Part shown: in pieces, positions 1 through 8,918 of the stretch
Layout: every line of letters begins with the position of its first letter
Position numbering within the stretch: the stretch's first letter is position 1
NCBI RefSeq assembly: GCF_040361435.1
Contig: NZ_APNL01000002.1
Span: 240,841-304,840 of the forward strand
DNA: 64,000 nucleotides
Source: Salinisphaera sp002433465
GTDB taxonomy: Bacteria; Pseudomonadota; Gammaproteobacteria; Nevskiales; Salinisphaeraceae
Direction of reading: 5' to 3'
The notes under the pieces: generated by a model
Database searches by the model: none
What the model was told of the DNA's origin: nothing
What the model saw: the letters and a program-made list of their open reading frames with translations, nothing else
Made by a program: the position numbers and the translations under genes

Positions 1-225
1 CAGCGACACGGCCTCGCCGCTGTCGTCGAGGCGCATGATCGTATTGCGCCCGGCCTCGTCGGGACGGCTTTCGATCCAGTAAAGAGTGGGCGTATCGGCG
101 CCCCTGTCCACGCAAACATCGCTGAGTTTACGGCCTGCCGCGGCGACATGATCGGCCGTGATGGCCGACGGCCAGCTGCCATAGGGGCGGATTTCGCGTT
201 CTGTGCTTTCCTGCGTGTTCGTCAT
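1..225 (-). CDS. S9 family peptidase (prolyl oligopeptidase type), N-terminal part
   Basis: Only the first 75 codons lie in the window and the gene runs off the left edge. The peptide has the opening seen in acylaminoacyl-peptidase-like S9 proteins: a REIRPYGSWPS stretch near residues 11-21, then YWIESRPDEAGRNTI and MRLDDSGE, which would be the first strands of the beta-propeller. The Ser-Asp-His catalytic domain would be outside the window. It follows the TANGO2-like gene by 13 bases on the same strand, so the two are probably cotranscribed. The family call is by recognition of the N-terminus only; the serine hydrolase activity itself is not seen. Confidence 0.7.
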   Translation of the reverse strand, partial: MTNTQESTEREIRPYGSWPSAITADHVAAAGRKLSDVCVDRGADTPTLYWIESRPDEAGRNTIMRLDDSGEAVSL

Positions 226-238
226 GACAACGCCTTTT

Positions 239-1003
239 TCAAAGATCAGTCCAGGATTCGTCGATTGCATGCGTGGGCCGTGCATTGGCATCGAAACCCC
301 GCTCGTGAAATGCAACCGAGCCGTCAGCGCGGCGTTTGATCACCGTGGAGGCGCGCGTGCCGTAGTAGTCGCTGCGAATGAAAAGCGGGGATAAAAAACG
401 CTCGCGTTCGGCGCCGACGCCGGTATCCGGCAAGGCCTCGATGGCTGCGGCGTCCGTATCGGCCAACAGCTCGAACAACGCGCCGGCATCCAGATCGTCG
501 TGTTCGATGCGCCCACGCAGCCGCGACTGCGCGGCCTCGGTCTTGGGCCAGTGATCGCCCCAACAGCCGTTGGAAATGGCATGCACGCCCGGTCGCAGCT
601 CCAGATGACGCACCGCGCCGCGATTGGATACGAACCACAGGCTCGTTCGATCGCCGACCAGCAAATTGAATGGCCCGAAGGCATCGCCCTCGGCATGCAT
701 GCGCGCAGCCCAGTCGCCGGCATCGGTTTGTGCCGCGAAATAATCACGCACCAGCAGACCACGCGAACGCGCCTCGGCCGGCTTCGACGCCTCGCGAACG
801 TTGGTCACCGCCGCGAAGCGCCCGTGCCGATCGGCCGCACACCACGCGCCGCCGGCCTGCAGATCGCGCCCGCCGAATGCTTCGGCTGGCTGTTGCCACC
901 AGTGGGCGGCCTCGGTCGGGCGGGCATGAAACTCGTCGCGATTGGCGGCCACGATCAGGTCCAGTTGTGGATGGGCGCGCCAGGCAAAGGCGATCAGACA
1001 CAT
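239..1003 (-). CDS. NRDE (TANGO2-like) family protein
   Basis: 254 residues, full length for the family. The protein opens with MCLIAFAW and has the diagnostic N-R-D-E at about residues 21-24 (AANRDEFHARPT), the signature of the NRDE/TANGO2 family. A Cys at position 2 is typical, as in Ntn-hydrolase-like folds, if the initiator Met is removed. The molecular role is uncertain; eukaryotic TANGO2 has been linked to lipid and heme handling. A clear AGGAGAG ribosome site lies 8 bases before the ATG. The S9 peptidase follows closely, suggesting a two-gene operon. No signal peptide is visible, so it is probably cytoplasmic. Confidence 0.85.
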   Translation of the reverse strand: MCLIAFAWRAHPQLDLIVAANRDEFHARPTEAAHWWQQPAEAFGGRDLQAGGAWCAADRHGRFAAVTNVREASKPAEARSRGLLVRDYFAAQTDAGDWAARMHAEGDAFGPFNLLVGDRTSLWFVSNRGAVRHLELRPGVHAISNGCWGDHWPKTEAAQSRLRGRIEHDDLDAGALFELLADTDAAAIEALPDTGVGAERERFLSPLFIRSDYYGTRASTVIKRRADGSVAFHERGFDANARPTHAIDESWTDL

Positions 1004-1068
1004 GCAGCAATCTCTCCTGCGCTGCGCGAAGCTGCTAAGCTTTTCGGCTGATTTTTCGGGTCAAAATC

Positions 1069-2394
1069 ATGAGTGATAGCAACAGTACGCGGCATCATGT
1101 CGTCATCGTCGGCGGTGGTTTTGGCGGTCTGTTCGCCGCGCGCAAGCTCGGACGCAGCGGCTACGACGTCACGCTCGTGGATAAGCGCAATTTTCATACG
1201 TTTCAGCCTCTGCTGTATCAGGTCGCCGTCGGCATGCTCACCACCGGCGATGTATGTACGCCCCATCGCGTGACCCTGCGCCACAAGAAAAACATCCGCT
1301 CGCTGATGAGTACGGCCTACGATATCGACCCGGCAAAGCGTCTCATCTTCCATGAAAGCGGCGAGCTTTCCTACGACACGCTGATTGTGGCGACCGGCGT
1401 CAAACATGCCTATTTCGGCAACGACGAGTGGAGCGAGCACGCGCCCGGCCTGAAAACGGTGGAACACGCGCTGCGCATGCGGCGACGCATATTTCATGCG
1501 TTCGAGACCGCCGAGCTTACCAGCGACGCGGCCGAACGCGCGCCCTGGCTGAACTTCGTTGTGGTTGGCGCCGGCCCGACCGGCGTCGAACTCGCCGGGG
1601 CCATCGCCGAACTCGCGCATCGCATCATGGTGGAGGATTTTCGCAGCTTCGATCCACGTGAAACACGTATTCTGCTGGTCGAAGGGGCCGACCGCGTGCT
1701 GCCCGCCTATCCGGAAAAGCTCTCGCGCCAGGCCGAGACCATGCTGGAAGAACTGGGCGTCGAGGTGGTCACCGATACGCTCGTATCCTCGATCGACGAA
1801 CAGGGCGTGACCATGAAAGGCCCGGACGGCGAAAAGACGCTGGCCGCGCGTACCGTGCTCTGGGCTGCCGGGGTGCGTGCTTCGGTATTCGGCGAAATAC
1901 TGGCCGAACGTACCGGCGCCGAGCGAGCCAACGGTGGCCGACTGGTGGTGGATGCCAGCCTGACCCTGCCCGACTATCCGGATATTTTCGTGATCGGCGA
2001 TCTCGCTGCGGTGACCGACCGCGCCGACAAGGCCGTGCCCGGCCTCGCACCGGCCGCTATCCAGCAGGGCGAATATGTCGCCAATCTCCTCAAGCGCCGT
2101 CGCCGCGGCAAGACCACCCCCGGCTTCAAGTACAAGGACAAGGGCAGCATGGCGGTGATCGGGCGCAACCGCGCGGTCGCCGATCTGCCGGGTTTCACCA
2201 TCGCCGGCTTCAGCGCCTGGCTACTATGGGTATTGATACATATCTATGCGCTGATCGGCAGCGAGCGCCGGCTGCGGGTGATGGTGCAGTGGGTATGGAA
2301 ATACTTCACCTGTCGCACCGGCGATCGGCTGATTACCGGCCGGCCGCCGAATACCCGCCGGTTGCATGAGACCCGCGGCCAGAAATCACGCTGA
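1069..2394 (+). CDS. ndh: Type II NADH dehydrogenase (NAD(P)/FAD-dependent oxidoreductase)
   Basis: 441 residues. A GGGFGG dinucleotide-binding motif at residues 15-20 binds FAD. A second one (VVGAGPTGVELAG, about 164-176) fits NADH, and FVIGDLAA near 307 is the late FAD motif. The order matches two-dinucleotide-fold NDH-2 enzymes, which pass electrons from NADH to quinone without pumping protons. A hydrophobic segment around 377-398 (AWLLWVLIHIYALIG) probably anchors the protein to the inner membrane, as known for this family. It is divergent from the NRDE gene and convergent with ntrC. No strong ribosome site precedes the ATG. The quinone reductase assignment is by family; a related sulfide:quinone reductase is less likely. 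Confidence 0.85.
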   Translation: MSDSNSTRHHVVIVGGGFGGLFAARKLGRSGYDVTLVDKRNFHTFQPLLYQVAVGMLTTGDVCTPHRVTLRHKKNIRSLMSTAYDIDPAKRLIFHESGELSYDTLIVATGVKHAYFGNDEWSEHAPGLKTVEHALRMRRRIFHAFETAELTSDAAERAPWLNFVVVGAGPTGVELAGAIAELAHRIMVEDFRSFDPRETRILLVEGADRVLPAYPEKLSRQAETMLEELGVEVVTDTLVSSIDEQGVTMKGPDGEKTLAARTVLWAAGVRASVFGEILAERTGAERANGGRLVVDASLTLPDYPDIFVIGDLAAVTDRADKAVPGLAPAAIQQGEYVANLLKRRRRGKTTPGFKYKDKGSMAVIGRNRAVADLPGFTIAGFSAWLLWVLIHIYALIGSERRLRVMVQWVWKYFTCRTGDRLITGRPPNTRRLHETRGQKSR

Positions 2395-2443
2395 AGCCAG
2401 GCGCCGCGCGAGCCAGCAAGCCACTGCACGATCGCGCGGTCGA

Positions 2444-3973
2444 TCAGACCGCTTCGGATTCCATGCCGAGTTCCTTGATCTTGCGCGTAAGCGTATTGCG
2501 GCCCCAGCCGAGCAGGCGTGCGGCCTCCTGACGGTGGCCGTCGGTACGCGCCAGGGCGGCGCGGATCATCACCCGTTCCAGGCTCGGGATCGCCTCGTCG
2601 AGCAGGTGGTCTGCGCCTTCGGACAGTCGTTGCTCGGCCCAGTGCGCGAGCTGATCGTCCCAGCGTTGCTCGCCTGCCTGCACGTAGCCGCCGCCGTTTT
2701 CGGACACGGGCGCAGACGGCGCTGGCTGTTGCGCGTCGGCGGGCTTTTCGTGCGCGACCGGTGTGGCCGCATTGGCGGCCGGCATGGCGCTGCCATCCCG
2801 CAATTCCTGCGGTAGATCCTCAAGTACCACCTCGCGGCCCGGGGCCATGACGGTCAGCCAGCGACACAGGTTTTCGAGCTGACGGACATTGCCCGCCCAA
2901 TCCAGAGCGCTGAGAAACTGGCTGGCCTGCTTGCTCAGGCTCTTGAGCTCCATATCGAGCTCGCGCGCGGCCCGGCCGAGAAAGAACTCGAGCAGCAAGG
3001 GGATATCCTCACGGCGTTCGCGCAGCGGCGGCACGCGCAGGCGGATGACGTTCAGCCGATGGAAAAGATCCTCGCGAAAACGCCCCTTGCGAACCTCTTT
3101 TTCCAGCTCCTGATTCGTCGCGGCGATAATACGCACGTCTACCGATACCGGCGTGTGCCCGCCGACCCGGTAGAACTGGCCGTCCTGAAGAACGCGTAGC
3201 AGCCGGGTCTGCAGATCCGCCGGCATATCGCCGATTTCGTCGAGAAACAGGGTGCCGCCATGGGCCTGTTCGAAGCGCCCGCGCCGCTGTGCGGCGGCGC
3301 CGGTGAACGCGCCTTTTTCGTGGCCGAAGAACTCCGACTCCATCAGATCCTTGGGGATGGCGGCCGTGTTCACGGCAATGAACGGCCGGCTTGCCCGCGG
3401 GCTGTGCTCGTGCAGCGCATGGGCCACCAGTTCCTTGCCGGTGCCGGACTCGCCAGTGATCAGCACCGTGATATTGGAGGCCGATAATCGCCCGATGGCA
3501 CGAAACACTTCCTGCATCGCCGGCGCTTCGCCGATGATGATCGATGCCTGCGGTCTGGCGGCTTCTCCTTCCGGCAGGTCTTCGCGTGCCAGGCGGGCGG
3601 CGCGGGTCACGAGCTCCACGGCTTCGTCGAGGTCGAAGGGTTTGGGCAGGTACTCGAAGGCGCCACCCCGATAAGCCGAGACCGCGCTGTCCAGATCGGA
3701 ATGCGCGGTCATGATGATGATCGGCAGTTCCGGCTTGCGCGCATGCACGCGCTCGAGCAGATCCAGCCCGGAAATGCCGGGCATACGGATATCGGTCAGC
3801 AATACGTCCGGTGTCTGCTCTTCGAGCGCGTCGAGCAGTTCGGCGCCGCCGGGGAAGGTGACCACGTCGATATCGGCGCTCTTGAGCGCCCGTTCGAGCA
3901 CCCAGCGAATGGATTCGTCATCGTCCACCACCCACGCCGAGAGCGTGCCTGTATTGCCTTTGCTCATCGCCAA
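2444..3973 (-). CDS. ntrC: Nitrogen regulation response regulator NtrC (NR(I))
   Basis: 509 residues, slightly longer than enterobacterial NtrC. An N-terminal receiver carries Asp61 in LLTDIRMPG and Lys111 in EYLPKPF. The AAA+ sigma-54 activator domain has Walker A GESGTGK at 174-180 and GAFTGA at 221-226, the loop that touches sigma-54. A Fis-type helix-turn-helix ends the protein (EAARLLGWGRNTLTRKIKEL). An Ala/Pro/Gln-rich linker of roughly 50 residues before the HTH accounts for the extra length. The gene lies 15 bases after ntrB, so the two are an operon. Its target is visible upstream: the sigma-54 promoter and two NtrC-like sites at glnA. Confidence 0.95.
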   Translation of the reverse strand: MAMSKGNTGTLSAWVVDDDESIRWVLERALKSADIDVVTFPGGAELLDALEEQTPDVLLTDIRMPGISGLDLLERVHARKPELPIIIMTAHSDLDSAVSAYRGGAFEYLPKPFDLDEAVELVTRAARLAREDLPEGEAARPQASIIIGEAPAMQEVFRAIGRLSASNITVLITGESGTGKELVAHALHEHSPRASRPFIAVNTAAIPKDLMESEFFGHEKGAFTGAAAQRRGRFEQAHGGTLFLDEIGDMPADLQTRLLRVLQDGQFYRVGGHTPVSVDVRIIAATNQELEKEVRKGRFREDLFHRLNVIRLRVPPLRERREDIPLLLEFFLGRAARELDMELKSLSKQASQFLSALDWAGNVRQLENLCRWLTVMAPGREVVLEDLPQELRDGSAMPAANAATPVAHEKPADAQQPAPSAPVSENGGGYVQAGEQRWDDQLAHWAEQRLSEGADHLLDEAIPSLERVMIRAALARTDGHRQEAARLLGWGRNTLTRKIKELGMESEAV

Positions 3974-3988
3974 CTCACCTTGTTCTGG

Positions 3989-5065
3989 CTAATCATCGCC
4001 GGCCTCGAGGGGCAGGATGACGCTGAAAATGGTCTGCCCCGGGCGGCTTTCGCACTCGATCAACCCGTGGTGCAGATGAATGAGGTACTGGGCAATCGGC
4101 AGGCCCATGCCGGTACCCTCGGCGCGCGAACTGACCATGGGATGGAAAATGCGCGGCAGAAGCTCACGAGGAATGCCGGGCCCGTTGTCGATTACGTCCA
4201 CGCGAGCCACCAGCCGGTGCTGGGTACCGCCAATCGTGAACAGGCGCTGCGTTCGGGTACGCAACAGGATTTCGCCGCTGCCGTCGAGCGCGGTCACGGC
4301 ATTGCCCACCAGATTGAAAAGCGTCTGAATAAGCTGCTCTCGATCGGCCCTGATTTCCGGAATGCTGGGATCGAAATCGCGCTTGAGCTCCACGTTGGCG
4401 GGCAGATCGGAGCTGATCAGCGCCCGCACGTGTTCGAGCGGCTCATGAATATTGAGCGGCTGCTTGTTGGGCGGGCGTCTGGGCCCGAGCAGCCCATCCA
4501 CCAGGTTCTGCAACCGGTCGGCTTCGCGAATGATGACGGTAGTGAACTCCTTGAGCCCGTCGTCGTCGATCTCGCGTTCGAGCAGCTGGGCGGCACCGCG
4601 CAGCCCGCCGAGCGGGTTCTTAATCTCGTGGGCCAGGCCGCGAATCATCTCCCGATTGGCCAGATTCTGAACCCGCATCTGATCGTCGCGCGATATGCGC
4701 AGCTGGCGATCGAGCGAAAGAAACTCCAGCAGCAGCGCCGAGGCGCCGTTACGGTCGGTGAACGGGGTGACCGTGCAGTCCACGGTGAGCGGATCACCGC
4801 CACCGGCGCGCAGATACAGTTCGCGTTCGGTAAAGGCTGCGCCCTTGTAAAGCGCCGATTCGAGCTTCTCGCGATGATCGGCCAGATAGGGCAACGCCCG
4901 ATCGAACGGCTCGCTGCCGCAGTGACGCGCCGATACACCGAACAGCATTTCACTGGCGGTATTCAAATAGGTCACCCGCAGTCTGGCATCCAGACAGACC
5001 ACGGCGGTCTTGAGGTTATCGAGGATGGTGTCGGGACGAACACCGATACTGTCGCGTGAGCTCAT
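3989..5065 (-). CDS. ntrB: Nitrogen regulation sensor histidine kinase NtrB (NR(II))
   Basis: 358 residues with no membrane segments, as expected for a cytoplasmic kinase controlled by PII. A PAS domain covers about residues 15-120. The phospho-acceptor His146 lies in GLAHEIKNPLGG, the typical NtrB H-box. The ATPase domain shows NLVGNAVTAL (N-box), DNGPGIP (G1) and GTGMGLPIAQYL (G2). NtrB phosphorylates NtrC under nitrogen limitation. The gene overlaps no neighbour and is followed directly by ntrC. glnA lies over 1 kb upstream behind its own terminator and a DUF4124 gene, so the classical glnA-ntrB-ntrC operon is split here. Confidence 0.95.
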   Translation of the reverse strand: MSSRDSIGVRPDTILDNLKTAVVCLDARLRVTYLNTASEMLFGVSARHCGSEPFDRALPYLADHREKLESALYKGAAFTERELYLRAGGGDPLTVDCTVTPFTDRNGASALLLEFLSLDRQLRISRDDQMRVQNLANREMIRGLAHEIKNPLGGLRGAAQLLEREIDDDGLKEFTTVIIREADRLQNLVDGLLGPRRPPNKQPLNIHEPLEHVRALISSDLPANVELKRDFDPSIPEIRADREQLIQTLFNLVGNAVTALDGSGEILLRTRTQRLFTIGGTQHRLVARVDVIDNGPGIPRELLPRIFHPMVSSRAEGTGMGLPIAQYLIHLHHGLIECESRPGQTIFSVILPLEAGDD

Positions 5066-5536
5066 GAGGCAGCTGAAAGCAAGACTTGGGCCAGTGCCGA
5101 CGTCCCGCGTAGTAGGACCACGACAGCGCTATTGCACCATCATAGTGCTATGCGCCTCGGCGTGCCCCTGTGACAGCAGGATCAATAACTCTGACCGCTC
5201 GGCTTAATCCAGGGTCGAGCGGATCGCGAACCAGTCTGCAGGCACCACAAGGCGCGGCGGGTCACCGGCGTAGGGCCAATCAACGCTAACGTCGATCGTC
5301 GCGTTGCCGTCCAGAAATTCGCCAGGCAAGGCGCGAGGCGAGATGTTTGGTGCGCCCGATGAACGACGGGCAACGCCACATGGCGGATTTTCGCAGGCAA
5401 CCCGTCAGGAGGCGGGCCATTTATTTGCGATCTCGCATTGCAGCTGGCTCATATCCAAAGCGATACCAGGCTAACCGCGCACGACCTTGGCCAAAACTGG
5501 GCCGCGGCGCGGCGATTTCGTTGGCGTTGCCAGGAC
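5066..5536. other. Intergenic stretch between ntrB and the DUF4124 gene
   Basis: About 470 bases without a convincing gene. On the minus strand an open frame at 5204-5404 has no ATG after its upstream stop and encodes about 66 residues. It ends in an acidic, well-formed-looking tail (IDVSVDWPYAGDPP then LVVPADWFAIRSTLD), which looks more like the 3' end of a former gene than random sequence. No family was recognised. The ntrBC promoter should also lie here, around 5070-5200, but no convincing sigma-70 or sigma-54 element was found. Confidence 0.4.
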
Positions 5537-6223
5537 CTAGCTTGGCGGTGCCGCCATGCCGCCGCCGGTATTCAATCGTGGCGTGCTTGGGGCACCGCCC
5601 ACGTTGCCCGCGGCAGGCGCGGCCGTCGTCGTACCGGGCGAATCACTCCCATTGCCGTCGCCGCTCGCGTTCGGGTTGCTGTTCAACGGCGAGATGGCCG
5701 ACGGCGGCTTCATGTAGAAGGTGACGGGTTCGGTACGTCGCAGTTCGGTGCCCTGATACAGCAGGGCAGCGCTGAGCGTGTGCGTTCCACGGGGCACGTT
5801 GCCCAGCGACAGCTGGGTGTCGTCGGTCGGCGATTGCGGGATCGGACTGCCGTCGAGGTAGTAGGTGATCTGTTCGCCGTCGCGCAGTTCGGGCGAACCG
5901 CTGATTTCGACCGATACCGGTACGATGCCGCGGGCATCGCGGAAGGTCTGCTCGGGCTCGGGACTCACGAGCGTTGGCATGCGCGATTCGGCATTGGTCT
6001 TTCGCGAACGGGCGCGGTCCGAGGCGGCCTGAAGCTCCTGCAGGGCGTCGGGGTTGCCGTCCACCGTTTGCAGCCCCGGCAGGTTGGCCCGCTTCGCGCC
6101 CTGGCTCGTGGCGCTGTCGCTGTAATGGCGTACACCCTGGGCATCCACCCAGGTATAGATATCGGCCTGGGCCGTGCCGGCGGCGACCAGGGCGAGAAGC
6201 AACAGCGCGATGGAGGTTTTCAT
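5537..6223 (-). CDS. DUF4124 domain-containing exported protein
   Basis: 228 residues. A clear signal peptide (MKTSIALLLLALVAAGTAQA) is followed at once by the DUF4124 hallmark DIYTWVDAQGVRHYSD. The middle is a glutamine- and arginine-rich helical stretch. Residues of about 100-170 form a beta-rich segment (VPVSVEISGSPELRDGEQITYYLDG) resembling an immunoglobulin-like fold. The tail is Gly/Asn/Pro-rich and probably disordered. Function is unknown. In many gammaproteobacteria DUF4124 genes sit beside glnA or ntrBC, as here between glnA and ntrB on the same strand. A terminator after glnA separates its transcription from glnA. Confidence 0.8.
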   Translation of the reverse strand: MKTSIALLLLALVAAGTAQADIYTWVDAQGVRHYSDSATSQGAKRANLPGLQTVDGNPDALQELQAASDRARSRKTNAESRMPTLVSPEPEQTFRDARGIVPVSVEISGSPELRDGEQITYYLDGSPIPQSPTDDTQLSLGNVPRGTHTLSAALLYQGTELRRTEPVTFYMKPPSAISPLNSNPNASGDGNGSDSPGTTTAAPAAGNVGGAPSTPRLNTGGGMAAPPS

Positions 6224-6251
6224 AACCTCAATCTAGCGCGAAGCGCAGACA

Positions 6252-6286
6252 TAAAAAAGGGCGCGCCCGATAAAAGGACGCGCCCT
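6252..6286 (-). terminator. Rho-independent terminator of glnA
   Basis: An 11-bp stem with one mismatch (AGGGCGCGCCC paired with GGACGCGCCCT), a 7-base loop, and a run of six T on the minus strand directly after the stem. It lies 67 bases beyond the glnA stop and before the DUF4124 start, so it should end glnA transcripts. Confidence 0.85.
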
Positions 6287-6352
6287 GCCGGCCAGCGGCG
6301 CCGTGCGATCAAACGCACATGCCACGGCCTCCCCTGAAGCGGGGGTCCTGCC

Positions 6353-7762
6353 TTAGCAGGAGTAGTACATGTCGAACTCGGCCGGGTGCGTGCTCATCTT
6401 CATGCGCAGCACTTCTTCCATCTTGAGTTCGATATAGCCGTCGATCAGATCGTCGGTGAACACGTCACCCTTCTTGAGGAATTCGCGGTCTTCGTCGAGG
6501 GCCTTGAGCGCTTCTTCCAGCGACTGGGCCACGGTCGGAATCGCTTTTTCCTCTTCCGGCGGCAGATCGTAGAGATCCTTGTCCATGGCTTCGCCCGGAT
6601 GGATCTTGTTCTGGATGCCGTCGAGGCCCGCCATCATCATCACCGCAAAGGCGAGATAGGGGTTGGCGGTCGGATCGGGGAAACGCACCTCGATACGACG
6701 TGCCTTCGGGCTGGAAACCCACGGAATACGGATCGAAGCGGAACGGTTGCGCGCCGAGTAGGCCAGTAGCACCGGCGCCTCGAAGCCCTTGACCAGACGC
6801 TTGTAGCTGTTCGTGGAGGCATTGGCAAAGGCGTTGATGGCCTTGGCATGCTTGATGATGCCGCCGATATAGAACAGCGCCTCTTCGGACAGGCCGCCGT
6901 ACTCTTCACCGGAGAAGATGTTCTTGCCGTCCTTGGACAGCGACTGATGCACGTGCATACCGGAGCCGTTGTCGCCAACCAGGGGCTTGGGCATGAACGT
7001 CGCCGTGCGGCCGAAGCTGTGGGCGACGTTGTGCACGCAGTACTTGTAGATCAGCGTTTCGTCGGCCTTCTTGACCAGCGTGTTGAACAGCATGCCGATC
7101 TCGCCCTGGCCCGCGGTGCCCACTTCATGATGGTGCACTTCAACGGTCAGGCCCATTTCTTCCATGGCCAGACACATGGCCGAACGCATGTCCTGATGGG
7201 AATCGACCGGCGGGACCGGGAAGTAGCCGCCCTTGATACCCGGACGATGGCCCATGTTGCCTTCCGGATACTGCTTGGCGCTGTTCCAGTAGCCTTCTTC
7301 GGAGTCGATCGCGAAGCCGGCGCCCTTCATTTCGTTCTGCCAGGTCACCGAATCGAACACGAAGAACTCGGCTTCAGGGCCGAAATAGGCGGTGTCGGCG
7401 ATGCCGGTCGAGGCCAGATAGGCTTCGGCACGCTTGGCGACGGTACGCGGGTCGCGCTCGTAGCCCATCATGGTGTTGGGTTCGAGTACGTCGCAGCGGA
7501 TGATGACCGTGGGTTCTTCGAAGAACGGGTCCAGCACCGCCGTGCTGTCGTCGGGCATGAGCACCATGTCCGACTCGTTGATGCCTTTCCAGCCGTCGAT
7601 CGACGAGCCGTCGAACATCTTGCCTTCTTCCATGAACTCTTCGTCGACGATATGCGCAGGCATCGTCACGTGTTGTTCCTTGCCGCGCGTATCGCAGAAG
7701 CGGAAGTCGACGAACTTCGCCTCGGTTTCCTTGATCAGCTTGAGCGCTTCGCTACTCGCCAT
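6353..7762 (-). CDS. glnA: Glutamine synthetase type I
   Basis: 469 residues, the usual length of GSI-beta enzymes. It makes glutamine from glutamate, ammonia and ATP as a dodecamer in the cytoplasm. Visible signatures are FDGSSIDGW near the N-terminus, the ATP/metal site HHEVGTAGQGE, NGSGMHVHQS and NRSASIRIP. Tyr in KDLYDLPPEE near the C-terminus is the adenylylation site, so GlnE-type control is expected. The start is set by AAGGAG seven bases before the ATG; a longer frame upstream lacks this and would add 21 non-conserved residues. Sigma-54 and NtrC elements upstream indicate nitrogen control. Confidence 0.97.
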   Translation of the reverse strand: MASSEALKLIKETEAKFVDFRFCDTRGKEQHVTMPAHIVDEEFMEEGKMFDGSSIDGWKGINESDMVLMPDDSTAVLDPFFEEPTVIIRCDVLEPNTMMGYERDPRTVAKRAEAYLASTGIADTAYFGPEAEFFVFDSVTWQNEMKGAGFAIDSEEGYWNSAKQYPEGNMGHRPGIKGGYFPVPPVDSHQDMRSAMCLAMEEMGLTVEVHHHEVGTAGQGEIGMLFNTLVKKADETLIYKYCVHNVAHSFGRTATFMPKPLVGDNGSGMHVHQSLSKDGKNIFSGEEYGGLSEEALFYIGGIIKHAKAINAFANASTNSYKRLVKGFEAPVLLAYSARNRSASIRIPWVSSPKARRIEVRFPDPTANPYLAFAVMMMAGLDGIQNKIHPGEAMDKDLYDLPPEEEKAIPTVAQSLEEALKALDEDREFLKKGDVFTDDLIDGYIELKMEEVLRMKMSTHPAEFDMYYSC

Positions 7763-7831
7763 TGATGACTCCTTGTATGTAGAACCCGTTCGAACTGTCT
7801 GGTGCAGAGCAACGAGGATAGCCACTATAAA

Positions 7832-7847
7832 GGCAGAATCCGTGCCA
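7832..7847 (-). promoter_or_regulatory. Sigma-54 promoter of glnA
   Basis: On the minus strand it reads TGGCACG, four bases, then CTGCC. This matches the -24 element perfectly and differs from the -12 consensus TTGC(A/T) at the first position and at the weak last one. It lies about 70 bases before the glnA ATG, in the right orientation, with NtrC-like sites further upstream. Confidence 0.8.
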
Positions 7848-7886
7848 CGTCATCTTTGCCTTTTTTCGGGTCAAGCAGCGCCATAC

Positions 7887-7903
7887 CGCACCATTAAAGA
7901 GCA
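7887..7903. promoter_or_regulatory. Putative NtrC binding site (proximal)
   Basis: A 17-base imperfect dyad, CGCACC-N5-AGAGCA, against the NtrC consensus TGCACC-N5-GGTGCA: five of six and four of six matches in the halves. It is centred about 50 bases upstream of the sigma-54 promoter. Confidence 0.5.
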
Positions 7904-7937
7904 ATGACAGCACTTAAATAGTGCGTAGAGGCTTTTC

Positions 7938-7954
7938 TGCACCGTTTTGACGCA
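7938..7954. promoter_or_regulatory. Putative NtrC binding site (distal)
   Basis: TGCACC-N5-GACGCA: a perfect left half and four of six in the right half. Its centre is 51 bases from the proximal site, close to five helical turns, so two NtrC dimers would sit on the same face. It also lies just upstream of glyQ on the other strand. Confidence 0.55.
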
Positions 7955-7989
7955 GGGTCGGGCTAGACCATGAAAGAGGCCTGTTTCGT

Positions 7990-7995
7990 TATACT
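7990..7995 (+). promoter_or_regulatory. Candidate -10 element of glyQ
   Basis: TATACT 27 bases before the glyQ ATG. No good -35 box was found at 16-18 bases upstream. A TTGACG at 7947-7952 is too far away, so the promoter call is weak. Confidence 0.35.
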
Positions 7996-8021
7996 CCGCG
8001 CTCGAACACAGGACAGTTTGC

Positions 8022-8914
<893 letters not shown>

Positions 8915-8918
<4 letters not shown>

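Noticed and set aside
3701..5059. 452-codon plus-strand frame opposite ntrB
   Set aside because: Antisense to the well-supported ntrB and ntrC genes.
7855..7875. Terminator-like T run upstream of glnA
   Set aside because: CCTTTTTTCGGG has no adequate stem before it on either strand.
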